Positions 9,831-21,398 are shown, counted from the stretch's first letter. The stretch is 64,000 nt of DNA from Candidula unifasciata (GCA_905116865.2 CAJHNH020000708.1:112001-176000), one strand, 5' to 3'. Notes: generated by a model from the letters alone, not told the origin. Numbers and translations: made by a program.

Positions 9831-10731
9831 TGTAGATCCCCTTTAAGGCCTCCAACGGTTGGGGTCAATAGAAACATAGTTGCAGAGCACTGCGATTATC
9901 GTTATCGGTCTAGAACAGCCCCGAAGCGCCAGTTGCATAAGAATGGTCCTTTTCAATCACAACTCACTTCTGCCGTAGTCATCATCGTGCAACACGTCCT
10001 ATGTCGATTTCTGCTCTCACAGCACGCTGCAGACATTTCTGTTCTTCAGTCAAATGAGTTTAATGTTCTGGGTGGCATTTGTCCACCTTCGTATTGGTCT
10101 TAACGTGTCGGTTCCGGGGTCCCATTCTGGTGGATGGGGGTGGGGGGATTTAGACCCACTTCCCCCTCTCCCACCATATATACGTCTTAAATGGAATATA
10201 ATTTTAAGTGCAGTCTGGACGGCGAGGCGAGGAATCAATTAACAGCCTGCAGATAAATAAGCCAGATCTGAAAACAGAAATGCTCGCAAGTCCAGAAGTG
10301 GCAACAGGAACACACACACCCTTTTTTCCCCTCCTGGAGTTTGCAGCCGCTGAACCCTAAGAAGAAGTATTGGACAATCCCTGTCGCTTCGTTCAGGAAC
10401 CACGCTTCCCATTACTGCTTTCTCTAAATCTGGATAATGTCTAACACGGCGAAAGCTGGTGAGTTTTCCAGAGCAATGGTAATCCCGGCAAAAAAATGTG
10501 ATCATCGGCACTAATAACGACACAATGGTCTACGACTGGTTAAGTGCTGAAATGTACAGGGTTTTTAGGAAGGAAAAGATGTCATTACAAGCTGACCGGT
10601 TTGAATCCCATGACTGTACCCTTTTTGTCCCTAATGTACGTTAAAACTGTCCTCTCTGTTGCCTTGCATTCTAGTCTTTTCGGGAATACATATAAAGAGA
10701 TTGTATTAAACTGCTAAACAATCCCTTAGGG
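9831..10731. other. No recognisable feature
   Basis: A mixed stretch with two overlapping open frames on opposite strands near 10050-10240 caused by a C/G-rich segment. I recognise no domain or repeat. Confidence 0.45.
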
Positions 10732-10923
10732 TAGCGATTTTCAACCTATGGATGGCGACCCTTTTAGGGATCGAACGACCATTTCACAGGGGTTGCCTAA
10801 GACTATCAGAAAACATTCAATAAAGTTATGAAGCAGCAACCAAAATAACTGTTTGGCTGGGATCATCACAACATGATGAACTTTAACAAAGGGTAGCGGT
10901 ATTAGGAAAGTTGAGAGTCACTG
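10732..10923. mobile_element. hAT MITE, SPIN/URR1-like, copy 2
   Basis: Starts TAGCGATTTTCAACCTATGG and ends AAAGTTGAGAGTCACTG. It shows the internal runs GATCGAACGACCATTTCACA and GGGGTTGCCTAAGAC, which align with the copy at 12652. The proposed 8-bp flanks, CCTTAGGG and TATTAAGG, match at only 5 of 8 positions, so this is the oldest or least certain insertion of the three. Confidence 0.8.
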
Positions 10924-10964
10924 TATTAAGGTTTCCTGGTTTATGTATTTCTTGTTGTAAAGAA

Positions 10965-11070
<106 letters not shown>

Positions 11071-11147
11071 TTAACAATGAACGTATTCAAACGACGTGAA
11101 TGTAGATATATTTTAAACTCGAGACGGTTTTTTTTTCGGAGCTGCAG

Positions 11148-11350
11148 TAGTGTTGTGGAAATATGCGTGCCTCTCGGTCAGGTGGTCTAGGGTTTGAATC
11201 CGCATTGAGGAGGATAGTTTTTAAAACTGACCCTGGCTTCAAGGTCGACCAAGACTAAAATGGATACCAGGCAATGTCTTGGCAGGTACCAGCTGAGGGC
11301 CGACTGATCTATGCAAATATACCAAATAGGCTACTGGCTTTAGCATAGGC
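11148..11350 (+). mobile_element. S1-like SINE, diverged
   Basis: A worn tRNA-like head with a B box in GGGTTTGAATCCGC is followed by AAGGTCGACCAAGACTAAAA and TGGATACCAGG, then a degenerate GGGCCGACTGATCTATG block. Confidence 0.55.
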
Positions 11351-11696
11351 CATTTAATTACTCCAACGTTTTGGGGACACCATCCATTTGTTTCCCAGAT
11401 CGATCCATACAGCGATATTTATCTGTCCACTACCGCGGAAAGGAGGTCCATCTTGATAAAAACTGTTCTGAAGTGTCAGAGCAATTTTGTTAGCTGAGAC
11501 ACACAACAGGTACTCCTTGGTTACCAGAGCTCACAAGAGAAGCAAAGAATAGTAAACATGTCTCCGTCTACGGCTGGTTCTTATGTGTATTTTTCTTCTT
11601 CTTCTTGTGTCAGTCGCTGATAAAGACCTGAATCGAAACGTTTATATGCATATGTGCGCGCATTCACCTACCCTGGCACTTTCTCTCCCTCCTGCT

Positions 11697-11816
<120 letters not shown>

Positions 11817-11869
11817 CTCACATACATATATAGAGGTTCGTATTTAGGCAACATGTTACTCGTGTAGGA

Positions 11870-12110
11870 CCTAAGATCCCACTGTGGGGGAAATAAAAAT
11901 AGATCTACCACCAACTCAAAAGCATTTCGATTCGAAACACTGGGAACTTCCTTCGAATTTAGAGTATATCTGCCTGAGAGACAAAGAACCAACAGTGCAT
12001 TGAGTCAGATCTGTCAAACGGACGTGCATGCAACACTCAGATTTATGAACAGAGCTAGAGTCCAGAAGGACGAATAACCAGAACTTTCAGCCAAAGTTTC
12101 GATAAAGGTC
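11870..12110 (+). mobile_element. RG retroposon, without GAA tail
   Basis: Begins GATCCCACTGTGGGGGAAAT, passes through AAAAGCATTTCGATTCG, ATATCTGCCTGAGAGACAAA, GTCAGATCTGTCAAACGGAC and GCATGCAACACTCAG, and ends at CCAGAACTTTCAGCCAAAG. No trinucleotide tail remains. Confidence 0.75.
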
Positions 12111-12237
12111 AAGACTGTACAATTTGGCACAAAGTGTTGACGGCGGCAAAATACTCCTAGCGGTCAAAAGGCAGGTGGTTTCTGTACCTTAACTCTTCAA
12201 CAATAATAAGTATATTGATGATTTTATGTATGTTATG

Positions 12238-12345
12238 CTCGGCTCTTTAGCGTAGTTGCTTAAACCTGACTTTCCCGGTGGCCGGGTGACGAACTCCTTG
12301 TGGTCCGGGTTCACTCCCGGGAGTAGGCAGAAAAGCCATGTTATC
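12238..12345 (+). mobile_element. S4 tRNA-like element, copy 2
   Basis: Matches 9308-9440: CGGCTCTTTAGCGTAGTTGC, GGTGACGAACTCCTTGTGG, GGGTTCACTCCCGGG (B box) and GGCAGAAAAGCCA. Confidence 0.65.
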
Positions 12346-12523
12346 ATTATACTTCGTCTTCACAATAATTTATAAATTTTCATTATGCGAATGCAACTTA
12401 TTTGTGCAATCAAAGTTTAAATACTATAGTACAGTTTAACACTGAAGCACATAATTCTACAACTTATAGTTCGTTATCTAAAAAACCAGCGACTCTGAAG
12501 TGAGCTGAGGGAAGTAAGAAGTT

Positions 12524-12640
12524 AATGTCAAGGGCCGTTTTCCACACTTCCAGGTATACAGGACTAGATCTATACTTGATAGACCAATCGGCACTTGATG
12601 GGTCATGTGGCCAGCATCACGGCGCCACCTGTTCGTCACG
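12524..12640 (-). mobile_element. S1 SINE, 3' portion
   Basis: On the minus strand it contains ATGCTGGCCACATGACCC, AAGTGCCGATTGGTCTATCA and the AGATCTAGTCCTGTATACC block, ending in the GGAAAACGGCCCTTGAC tail. It stops almost exactly where the hAT insertion begins. Confidence 0.65.
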
Positions 12641-12651
12641 TGACTTTAGAT

Positions 12652-12855
12652 CCGCGGTTCTTAGTCTATGGGTCGCGACCCTTTTTTTTTTTGATCCAAC
12701 GACCCTATCACATGGGTCGCCAAAGACCATCGCAGAACACATATTCACTGACGTTAGGAAAAAGTGTTTTAAAGTTAATTGTATGGTTGGGGGTTCGCCA
12801 CAACATGAGGAACTGTATCAAAGGGTGGCGGCATTAGGAAGGTTGAGAACCACTG
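12652..12855. mobile_element. hAT MITE, SPIN/URR1-like, copy 3 (best preserved)
   Basis: Starts CCGCGGTTCTTAGTCTATGG and ends GGTTGAGAACCACTG, with GGGTCGCGACCC, CACATGGGTCGCCAAAGACC, GGTTGGGGGTTCGCCACAAC and ATGAGGAACTGTATCAAAGG inside. The flanks CTTTAGAT and CTTTAGGT match at 7 of 8 positions, a convincing hAT target-site duplication. At 204 bp it has no transposase. The internal runs are those I associate with SPIN/URR1 elements. Confidence 0.9.
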
Positions 12856-12962
12856 CTTTAGGTTAACCAGAGAGCCATGGTAAATTTGGGGGGGGGGGAA
12901 TAATCCCGCTCCATCAGGAAACTTAGGGAAGGAGGGTGTTAATTAAATGACTAGATGGGGAT

Positions 12963-13100
12963 AGGGGAGTCGAAGTGGTGTAGCGGCTAGACGCTCGCCT
13001 GCGAATTCGAAGGTCGTGGGTTCGGGTCCTGATGACGCATTTGCTCCCAGGTCGACCCAGCCTTGGGTCGGTATCAGGTGCAGTAAAGGTAATAAAAAAA
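12963..13100 (+). mobile_element. S1 SINE, tRNA-like head and first half of body
   Basis: GAAGTGGTGTAGCGGCTAGA supplies the A box and GGTCGTGGGTTCGGGTCC the B box, about 35 bp apart as in a tRNA. The body runs through CCAGGTCGACCCAGCCTTGG and breaks off at an A-tract near 13090. Confidence 0.75.
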
Positions 13101-13264
13101 AAGTGAAGGTAAAATAGGGAGATGTGAACCAGCGTCACTGCACACTGTATTAAACCATAAGTGCTCTGCCACCAGTACGGACAGCTGATAAGAGACTGTT
13201 CTATTGTGTCGCTTTCTGCACGCAACTCCGTGACTACAGCGACGTTCCTCCATCTACCCCAGAG

Positions 13265-13404
13265 TGTTAAATCTGGTACCCGTTACCTAGAGGCTGGGTG
13301 AACCCCGGGAACCGCCCGGTTTCGAACACCGACCGTGGGCTGCAGCGAGTAGCAGCTGGATTTGAAAGTGAGTATCCTATCGACTGCGCTAACGCGGCCC
13401 CAGT
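13265..13404 (-). mobile_element. tRNA-like SINE head with a different B-box region
   Basis: On the minus strand GCCGCGTTAGCGCAGTCGAT is an excellent A box and GGTGTTCGAAACCG a good B box, but the spacing is longer than in the other S1 copies (about 50 bp). It is followed by GTTCACCCAGCCTCTAGGTA, the S1 body junction. It may be an independent head variant. It lies between two plus-strand S1 pieces. Confidence 0.6.
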
Positions 13405-13525
13405 ACTGGAAAGTAAAGTCGGCCGGTGTGTGCTGACCACATCGCCCAACAAGTGCCGATCGGTCTATAAAATATAAGTCTAGCCCTATAAACATGAAGG
13501 CGTAAAAAAAGGGTCTTTACTTACA
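13405..13525 (+). mobile_element. S1 SINE, 3' half with intact tail
   Basis: GGAAAGTAAAGTCGGCCGG, GTGCTGACCACATCGCCC, AAGTGCCGATCGGTCTATAA and AAGTCTAGCCCTATAAAC end in a clean GTCTTTACTT tail. It could be the remainder of the element starting at 12963, separated by the minus-strand SINE. Confidence 0.7.
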
Positions 13526-13965
13526 TGGGGATAAACATACATAGCCGCTGGTTTTGTTTTCTAATCAGAGTTTATATTACGTTGAATGTGGAAGTCACAC
13601 TTTCATGTTCCAGCCATTGGTACAGAAGTTTCGTCTTTCCTGATTTTTCTATAATGAGTCTGCAATTGTAGAATTTCGGGCACATTATGACAGTTGAATT
13701 CATTCCTTGTAACCTGTTATATGCAGGTTGTAAGAATAAGAAGCGACTTAACCTTCAGTACCAAACAACTTACCGCCTTTTAATTTTTATTTTGTTAGTA
13801 AGATACAGTTATAGCATTTATATCTTCCACGCACTTCTGGAACTATATGTTTATAGTCTAAAGATGGACGTGATGTCTTCTATCATTGATCGATGTCTTA
13901 CTTTGTATCGGCTGGTTAGAAATGATATTATCAGATAGTCTGTAGGAATAACACCATGCAGCAAA
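13526..13965. other. No recognisable feature
   Basis: AT-rich; the open frame at 13687-13938 is hydrophobic and low in complexity and shows no family signature. Confidence 0.4.
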
Positions 13966-14241
13966 TTAACCGAGAAACAGCAAATATAATGGTTTTGTCA
14001 TTTAGTAAGAATGCAGCCAGAACAACTACCAACCCAAGCGCTACACACGAACAGATTTGAAGTGAACGCAAGAGGCTGCCCTAGGTGGACATGGATTGAT
14101 GACATTAAAGAGCTTCTACAATTAAAGAGCTTCTACATCGACACGGAATGACAACAGCCATTGTTGCCCGTCAAACAAGGGATCACAAACTGTTCCTCTC
14201 CACGGCGCTTAACGGCAAAAGTGGAAACTGATGATGATGAT
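13966..14241 (+). mobile_element. LINE 3' end with GAT tail (type D)
   Basis: It reads with frameshifts as the C-terminal end of a LINE ORF2: PRWTWIDDIKELL, then TTAIVARQTRDHKLF-like residues, then a 3' UTR ending AACTGATGATGATGAT. A 17-bp stretch of the coding part (ATTAAAGAGCTTCTAC) is duplicated in tandem at 14104-14137, a local slip. The same C-terminus recurs at 16264. Confidence 0.7.
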
Positions 14242-14245
14242 CACA

Positions 14246-14892
14246 GACCAACATTATATTAACACCCTTGTGTCTTAAAGTTTAGCTACCTCTGCTCCAC
14301 AGTATCTTTAATGAACATTCAAACTCAAGTGTTTATCGCTGTTAAGCTCAACTCTTTGCGATAATAAAAGACGCTAAAGTGACAACAACCTGGTACTGAA
14401 AGAGTTACAGGGCTGGCATGAGATTGCCCTCCTCACCCTGCACAACTGAACCAATAAGAACAAGTCTACCTACACAGTAGTTAGCGCGACTTGGTTAAGG
14501 ACCAAAGCTACCCGGACGTCGAAACCAAGAAAACATTTGAGCTAATACAGTTAACATAAACTTCGTTAACATGAACAATATTTTATTGCCCAAGCCGGTA
14601 TGCGTTATTATTTGTCCCGCGTATAACACGATTTTTTAACAATAAGAACTAAATTGTATGTCTCTCTATGAATTCTTAGCGTAAATACAATTTAACTGTA
14701 GTATATTCAAAATGATGACATGTATAAGCAAAAAGTCATACCAAACAAAAAACACTACATACTTTTAGGGATGCGCAGGAAAAGGGGAGCTCAGTTCCCT
14801 TACAATCGCCCCCGCCCCCATTAATTATTTTTGATAGGGCGAGGGCCTTCAAGGTACCTTCGCTTTCAGGTTTCAGCGCCCCTAGTCTGTTA
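14246..14892. other. No recognisable feature
   Basis: AT-rich spacer with a C-rich stretch near 14810. Nothing recognised. Confidence 0.4.
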
Positions 14893-15095
14893 TAAAAGTT
14901 AGTAGCTTACGCTTTACAGAACGTTGCAGAACCAAACCCAGCATTTTTTTAATTGCTGTTGACTTTCTACACACATTTTACGTTCAGTAGTTTGCCACTG
15001 CTCCTCAAACGGTCAGCTCTCTGTACCACTGTCAAAACCAACACAAGTCAAATCGTCCGCTGCTGGGATCGAGCCCGGCACACCGGCATTATGAA
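14893..15095 (-). mobile_element. S2 SINE
   Basis: On the minus strand the B box is in GGGCTCGATCCCAGCAG, followed by TTTGACAGTGGTACAGAG, GAGCAGTGGCAAACTACTGA and CAACGTTCTGTAAAGCG. The 5' end of the head has decayed. Confidence 0.75.
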
Positions 15096-15550
15096 GCTGC
15101 TTTGTTATACTGACATAGAAAAGGTCAGGTAAGAAACCGTCTTCATAGGCGCGGCTGACTTAGATAGGATGAACGCCCATAACAATGCCTTTACCTGTGA
15201 TTAATACAGAGATAGTAGCAAGCCGCGGAAACGTAATGCATATTACAAAGTAGCAAGCATGTCTAGTCTTCATGTTACGACGAGAATGATTTACCACACA
15301 TACTGTCGTGTAAGCATTTGCCTGACCTGACATATTGAAACTTTTTTTGTCCGTCACAGACAGCCGTGACTTGACAGCGACAACTGTCCGGGTCGGAGCG
15401 GTTTGCAAATACATGACAGTGCGGACGGCGTTACAATGAAAAATTCATAATTCTTTTTTCTTCTGCTTCTTCTCCTCTCGCTGCTGAAGTGTCTGTCAAT
15501 TCTTTTTTTCTTTTTTTTTTCTTCTTCCCCTTCCCTTCCTCATCATAATC
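15096..15550. other. No recognisable feature; pyrimidine-rich right half
   Basis: 15450-15540 is strongly C/T rich (TTCTTCTCCTCTCG, CTTCTTCCCCTTCC). The minus-strand open frame at 15160-15414 has no identifiable domain. Confidence 0.4.
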
Positions 15551-15868
15551 ACTTTCACGTGGACTTCAAATAATTTCCCTGGTCTCTGGGTAGTAAGATC
15601 GGACGCCCTTGTGTATTGTTGTGCACGTTAAACAAATTCCCTGGCAGTTAAAAATTGAAAAGAGTAGACTAGCGGCTCTGCCCAGACAAAATGTGGAGTT
15701 CAAAATCTATCAAAAGTAGTTCAGTATGCTCGCTGGCGCTACGGGTTTCGTGCACTGCGCTTGAGATTCTTCGGAATCAGGCTTGAGTTAGGTGGAGAAT
15801 GGATAACATGGGTTACTACCCTTGTGTCATGATGTTGATCCGTTGTTCAAACCAAACCAATCACCATT
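15551..15868 (+). mobile_element. S3 SINE, head missing
   Basis: Matches the body of 21727-22132: TTCCCTGGTCTCTGGGTAGT, AAATTCCCTGGCAGTTAAA, GGGTTACTACCCTTGTGTC and ATGATGTTGATCCGTTGTTC in the same order and spacing. Confidence 0.75.
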
Positions 15869-16263
15869 TTCTTTTTGCTTCCAACTCTATATGGAGCATC
15901 GGCCCTTACTCAACACACGACAAGCCCTGCGCAGACTAACCTTATTCACGGGAGGTCAGATTAAAGTTTTCTACTGAATGGTGTAGAAAATCTCGTGCCA
16001 ACCCTCCAACATACGCCTTTTACCTCAAGCATGGCAGGGGACGAGATGTATGGTAGATATATTTAATTAACCTCCTAGTGATTAGGCTTATTCCTTTCAG
16101 GCTTCAGCGCTGTTTCTTTTAACTATTTCTAAACAAGTTCACTAGTTTTTTCATAAACTTTATCTAACCCCCCCCCCTCCCCACAGTAGTTCTGTCTGCC
16201 TATCTGTCGTAATGTAGTCTGCTCTACTTTGCTTTACATTATATACTCCACCAGTCTCCTCTA
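15869..16263. other. No recognisable feature
   Basis: Spacer with a C-run near 16168. Nothing recognised. Confidence 0.4.
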
Positions 16264-16862
16264 GTGCACACAGATATGCTGCCCACTTTAACTATCCGAG
16301 ATCGAGTGAGACATGATACTATCAGACAGCCTATGAAAACACATTGTACCAAATTTATTAAGAAGCAGAAGATCTATTGCGTCGATTACCTCGTTAGAAC
16401 AGTCTTAACAACAAATGAGAAAGTGCCACACATAAAAAAGATCTCACGTGAAATGAACACAAGAAGGTCCCAAAGGGGAAGCTGGACTGATGACATTATT
16501 GACACTTTATATCCACATAGAATGACAATAAGCAGTGCCTGTGCTACCCATAGAGCGTTATTCTGCATCACCCCTCCTTCCCCCAAGGTTACTAACACGC
16601 CAGTGGCGCATATGTTTATTTCAGTCCAATCGGCTCCCGATGGATGATATTACCATCACATGAGCCGCCTTTACTTGCCAGGACTCTACCTTGTACCCCT
16701 TTAAGACTGGATAGACCTGTGAATAAAGGTCATGCATGAAGAAAAAAAACATCCGGATTTGAACCCACGACCTTCGTATCCGCAGGGGAGAGTCTAGCCA
16801 TTACACCAGGGTGGCTTCCACTACATGACAACGGGAAAAATAGAAGCTGATGATGATGATGA
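16264..16862 (+). mobile_element. LINE 3' end (type D) split by a SINE
   Basis: The left part keeps an open frame whose middle reads RGSWTDDIIDTLYPHRM, matching the type D C-terminus at 13966. The homology breaks off near 16575 and resumes near 16818 with TCCACTACATGACAACGGG and a GAAGCTGATGATGATGATG tail. The intervening 240 bp are an S1 SINE, so the LINE landed first. Confidence 0.7.
16575..16817 (-). mobile_element. S1 SINE inserted in the type D LINE
   Basis: The minus-strand head starts near 16815 with CACCCTGGTGTAATGGCTAG (A box) and continues GGTCGTGGGTTCAAATCC (B box). The body carries CAGGTCTATCCAGTCTTAAA and AAGTAAAGGCGGCTC blocks. The usual 3' tail is truncated. Confidence 0.75.
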
Positions 16863-17329
16863 CAGAGCTGTGTGGAAAAATTGAACCCTGCGATTACTAA
16901 TATCTGAATCTAGGCCACTGTGCTTCTAAACAGGCAAACACTACGCCATGCCACATAGGGCTCCTTATGGGATTAGAGCTACTTGTTTATCAAAGAACAG
17001 CGAGCGTCTCAATGGAACTTAAATGAGGCGGGGAGCTGGAAAAATGTATTTCTGTTCAGAAGAATTATTGACGCGAGTAGCTGAAACACGGAAAATAAAA
17101 AAAGTGGTAAGATAGATATATTCGTTCGTTATTTCTTACACCGCGTAAAACTCTTATCTTATTTCTAGGTGGGTGTCAAAATAGTTTCGAATTGTTCTAC
17201 TTATTGTCAGAACTTACTGTTTTATACTTACTGTTTTAAACGTGTCCTAAAAATACCAACCTGCTCAACTTTACTCGTGGAACTAACGTAGCTGGAAATG
17301 GTGAATACGGCCCTGTCTACACCTTAAGA

Positions 17330-17388
17330 CAGCTGCTGTGGGAGACGGAGCACCTGTGGGTCTGCCCGGTGTTCTATGATGTCTTAAA
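17330..17388 (+). mobile_element. Short I-like LINE 3' end
   Basis: Reads as WETEHLWVCPVFYDV, corresponding to the EHLWICPECCDD ending of the I-like LINE at 51950-52700. About 60 bp survive. Confidence 0.5.
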
Positions 17389-17595
17389 TTAGTAAAGCGG
17401 TGGAATTAGCCAATTAAAAACAATTTTTTTAAGTACCTTAGTCCTAACACAGAAGTGATGGTAATCGGGAAAGTAAAAAAGAAAATGTCTTCAGACTGCA
17501 ATAAATGAAACAATTCTAGAGGGGTTGATGAGCTAATACTATCCAAGCAATCTGTTAACGTTTTGTGTTCAAAGAATATTCATGCCTGCACTCGT

Positions 17596-17960
17596 AAATT
17601 AAAAGGGAATTAGTCCAGAGGAGTTGCGACTAGCATGGAAAGAAAGATCCAGAGTTTACTTCTACCGTAGACAGGTTTCAGATGGATTATAATTAGTCAC
17701 AGAGACAGAAAGATTGTGTCACAACTTGCATTACAGACATATTTCAGAGAAGTTACCGCTAGTAAAATTATGACAATTCAAGATGCAAGATGGGTTACAA
17801 GAGACAATAAGATTCGTGGGGAACTATAAAAGACGAAAAGATTCCAAAGAGGTTACAACTACCAGAGACATAAAGGTTTTAGAGAGGTTATAACTATCAA
17901 AGACATAAAAGTTTTAGAGAGCTTATAACTATCAGAAAAAGAAAGATTCTACAGCGGTCA
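17596..17960. repeat. Degenerate tandem repeat, about 36-bp unit
   Basis: Three clear units at 17850-17950 (AGAGAGGTTATAACTATCAA then AGACATAAAAGTTTT) sit at the right end of a longer tract in which GTTACAA and AGACA-AAGATT motifs recur at irregular spacing. Confidence 0.65.
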
Positions 17961-18619
17961 GTTATCACAGTCAAATTGATTCAAGGCAGATCACAACACC
18001 GGTCTCGCACATGATGGTTCTTTCTAACACACACCAGCAATGGTGGTAATAAATACTGTAGCGATCAAAGGATTCAAACACCTGATATGACTATCACTGA
18101 TTCCATATCGTCTTCATGTATTAACATATCATTACTACCGAATATGAGAGACTGACACGGCAACTCAACAATACTACATCATTAAAAGCTTGACTCCAAT
18201 TATGTTTAAGCTAAAGAAAAGCCAAATTATTTAGATATCAATTGCAAGTTTTTTTTTTTTTTTTCACGGAGGATATACCATTAGAGTAGAGCCATCCGAA
18301 GAAGGGAGAGGGGGAACCACTATAAAGAGATTAAGACAATATAAAAGTACAGTGACTTTAAAAGCTTGAAATATACACAGACGCTTTAGTTAACTAGACT
18401 GTTTTATAGATTTCACAAAGAGCCCGATTACCTACCTGCTGAGGTGAAAAGTTCGCTGTAAATTCTATACTGTGTATATTATGAATTATAATACCCCCCA
18501 AAAAAATCTGCAGTATCATTTGTGTAATAAATATTCACTGCTGAGCTTGGTCTAGTTCTCTTTTTTTACATGTTGATGAACTTGTTCTTTCTCTATCCTA
18601 GCTCTTCGCACTCTCTCCA
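17961..18619. other. No recognisable feature
   Basis: AT-rich; T17 tract near 18250. Nothing recognised. Confidence 0.4.
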
Positions 18620-18717
18620 TACGCGCGCGTGTGTGTGTGTGTGTGTGCGCGCGCGAGTGTGTGTGTGTGTAGACAGGCAGACAGACAGGCAGATATATAT
18701 ATATATGTGTGTGTGTG
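18620..18717. repeat. (CG)/(GT)n alternating purine-pyrimidine tract
   Basis: CGCGCG, (GT)n, GCGCGCGCG and (GT)n follow one another, then GACAGGCA units, (AT)n and (GT)n. The first 50 bp alternate purine and pyrimidine almost perfectly. Confidence 0.9.
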
Positions 18718-18930
18718 GCTTAGGCGTTGCAAATGGTCTTTGTAATGTCGGGTTCGATCCCAGCTGCGGACAATTTGTCCCGTGTTGGTTTCAACAGTGG
18801 TACCGACATCTGACCGTTCATAAGCAATGGCAAACTACTGAAGGTAAAATTTGTCTAGAAAAGTCATAAGAGTGCACAAAATGGCGGTGTGGTTCTACAA
18901 CATCCTGTAAAGAATCTGCAGCCAAAAAAA
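18712..18930 (+). mobile_element. S2 SINE
   Basis: GTGTGGCTTAGGCGTTGC gives the A box and TCGGGTTCGATCCCAGCTGC the B box. The body runs through GTTGGTTTCAACAGTGGTAC and GCAATGGCAAACTACTGAAG to ATCCTGTAAAGAATCTGC. An (ACAT)n array starts right after its A-rich end. Confidence 0.8.
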
Positions 18931-18979
18931 AAATACATACATACATACATACACACATACACACACATACACACATACA

Positions 18980-19019
<40 letters not shown>

Positions 19020-19231
19020 TACATACATACATACATACATACATACATACATACATACATACATACATACATACATACATACACACATACACACATACAC
19101 ACATACACACATACACACACACACATACACACAACACACACACACACATACATACATACATACATACATACATACATACATACATACATACATACATACA
19201 TACATACATACATACATACATACATACATAC
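18931..19231. repeat. (ACAT)n/(AC)n microsatellite, about 300 bp
   Basis: Tetranucleotide ACAT runs alternate with ACAC-rich blocks. All six reading frames across it are open, giving HTYI and YVCM repeats that are artefacts. Confidence 0.98.
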
Positions 19232-20218
19232 ATGTATGCACGCATGTCCGTCCATTTATCTAATTCTCCTTTGTTGATTTTAGTGTTACAACGGACTGAA
19301 GAATCCTTAAACTACCGGGTTACCGAGGAAATGATCGATCGCTGTAAAAGACTGACAATATGCATCAATCTGCGGAGTTAAACTGAAGCCGAATCTTATA
19401 CTGGCGGTTATAGTCTAATAACAGCAACTGATAGCTCGACGACTATGTAAGTAGATAGGCCCTTTTCAAGCTTTAAAACATATCAGTTATGTGGTGCTTG
19501 CCTTATATATGCATATACGAATCGGGACTCGGTGAGGGGTTTGGTCAACATCGCGCAGGCACCACTCCACATGCCATTTCATGATTCCAATTCCATTTGT
19601 CCAACAAAATTTCCAAATTTGATCCTTTTTCAGCAGCCCAGAGGCCTGCTATATGAAGGAAGGTTCCTTGGCTATCTTATTTGGTTTCCTATTCTTTGTG
19701 GTGTGAAGTCACACCTGATATTCCTGTTCTTTGTCTTCCTAAGTCCGGTGTGGTACTTGGGGTTCTGGGTCCAGGCTGGTCTGCATATTTCAGGCTCGGC
19801 TGATCAACCCAGGGAGACAGACAGGTGTATATAGAGATAGAAGTGTAACAATCTTGTTTAAACCCACTTCGATGCGATTTAGAACTCACTGCCATCGTCG
19901 GCTCCCATATCGTTATCTACACTGCTCCTCTGGGGTATTTTCAACAATTCACTGAACATTTTCATACACATGCCTGTTTGCTATGAGTATGTATGTTACT
20001 GCTCTTTTGATGTATCTCTGATTCAGGTGACATTAATGATGGTGACAGAAAGAGACTAATGATGAGTTGTAGACTGGCAGATATTTTTCAAGTGAAAGCC
20101 AAGTATCCACACGACGATGACGTTGGATAGGACACAATATAAAGGAACAGTTTACATTTAAAAAAAAACATGGAAAAGGGAACTAGAAAGTCAAAGCGGG
20201 GAGAACACGGGCTGAGTT
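19232..20218. other. No recognisable feature
   Basis: The open frame at 19532-19834 has a hydrophobic middle, but I recognise no family and see no splice context. A short TTTGATTTGATTTGATT run at the right edge is probably the tail of the following minus-strand LINE. Confidence 0.45.
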
Positions 20219-21071
20219 ACATTTGATTTGATTTGATTCAAGAACCGACATCACAGCACTCGGGGCATTCCCAAAAGCGCTCCGTCCCCATCTCCAGCAG
20301 CCAGCGAAGAGTTCCGATACTAATGGTGCCAGTAGCTTTCTGATTAAACGTCCGTCCTGCCTTTCCTCTGAGCCTTGAGCTTCTGCCAGAACCTCTCGTC
20401 ACCCCCAACTGCATCAATCTCCCCAGACTGTAGTGATCCATCTGCTCCTCTGCATTGTACACGCTCTCCCATAAGGCACTAACCACGTCTGCCCTCCATT
20501 CTTAAGCTGGATGTTGTGGTATCATATGCTAGGCTCTCCTGCACCAAACGTCGACCATTAACTTTTGCTAAAAAAGCCCCAAGTACTTCTTTTGCCTCTT
20601 GACACTGAACAGTCTGTGTAAATGATCAAATCCTCTGAGCGAGCATCTTGAATTAATTGCTGAATTTCCACCTCTGTGGCACCTGCTGGCCAGTCTCTGC
20701 ATTTCCGGCTCAGCGTGATTATGACTCTACACAAGTCTGACTGCTCAGGTGGCACTTTGACCCACTCCTCTCCTCGCCTAATGTTCTCAAGGATGCAAAC
20801 CTGTCTGATTGTGTCTTCTGCCTGAGCCATCCATGACCTCCCTCTTATCAGCCGCTGACCCTTAACTGCACCCAGAGCTTCATGCAGAGGGTGGTCTGTG
20901 TCTGCAGCTACCCTGAGATATGACTTCGCGTGCACCACCTTGTGCCTACCTGCAACGGTCGGCAAACCAAGGATGTATCCCATACACACCACTGAGGTGT
21001 CTCTGGTGCAACCCAGAATGACCCGCATAGCCGCGTTCTGTATTCGCTCTAGTTTGTTTGCTGAGTTACAT
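20219..21071 (-). mobile_element. I-like LINE fragment with deleted RNase H domain
   Basis: On the minus strand the first part reads IQNAAMRVILGCTRDTS, then AGRHKVVHAKSYLRVAADTD and, near 20620, the first RNase H strand IIYTDCSVSRGKRSTWGF, in which the usual YTDGS has become YTDCS. About 400 bp of RNase H domain are then missing. The C-terminus resumes as HYSLGRLMQLGV and RLRGKAGRTFNQKATGTIS, closing with FWECPECCDVGS. The tail is an (ATCAA)n-like run at 20219-20237. Not functional. Confidence 0.85.
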
Positions 21072-21155
21072 GCGACTGCGAAGGGTATGACGACTTGGAG
21101 AGAATTGGTTTAGGGCCTATACCCCAGTGGGAGATAATGGTAGAAGAAGAAGAAA
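21072..21155 (+). mobile_element. LINE 3' end with GAA tail
   Basis: GGGTATGACGACTTGGAGAG, GGTTTAGGGCCTATACCCCA and GTGGGAGATAATGGTAGAAG read partly as LERIGLGPIPQWEIMVEEEE, an ending I associate with LINE 3' ends in invertebrates. The GAAGAAGAAG tail is followed, 30 bp later, by the long GAAA array. Confidence 0.5.
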
Positions 21156-21182
21156 AAGACAAAAGAAGTAAGACAGACACAG

Positions 21183-21398
<216 letters not shown>

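Noticed and set aside
18818..19263. Long frames of HTYI/YVCM repeats on both strands
   Set aside because: (ACAT)n microsatellite, open in all frames.
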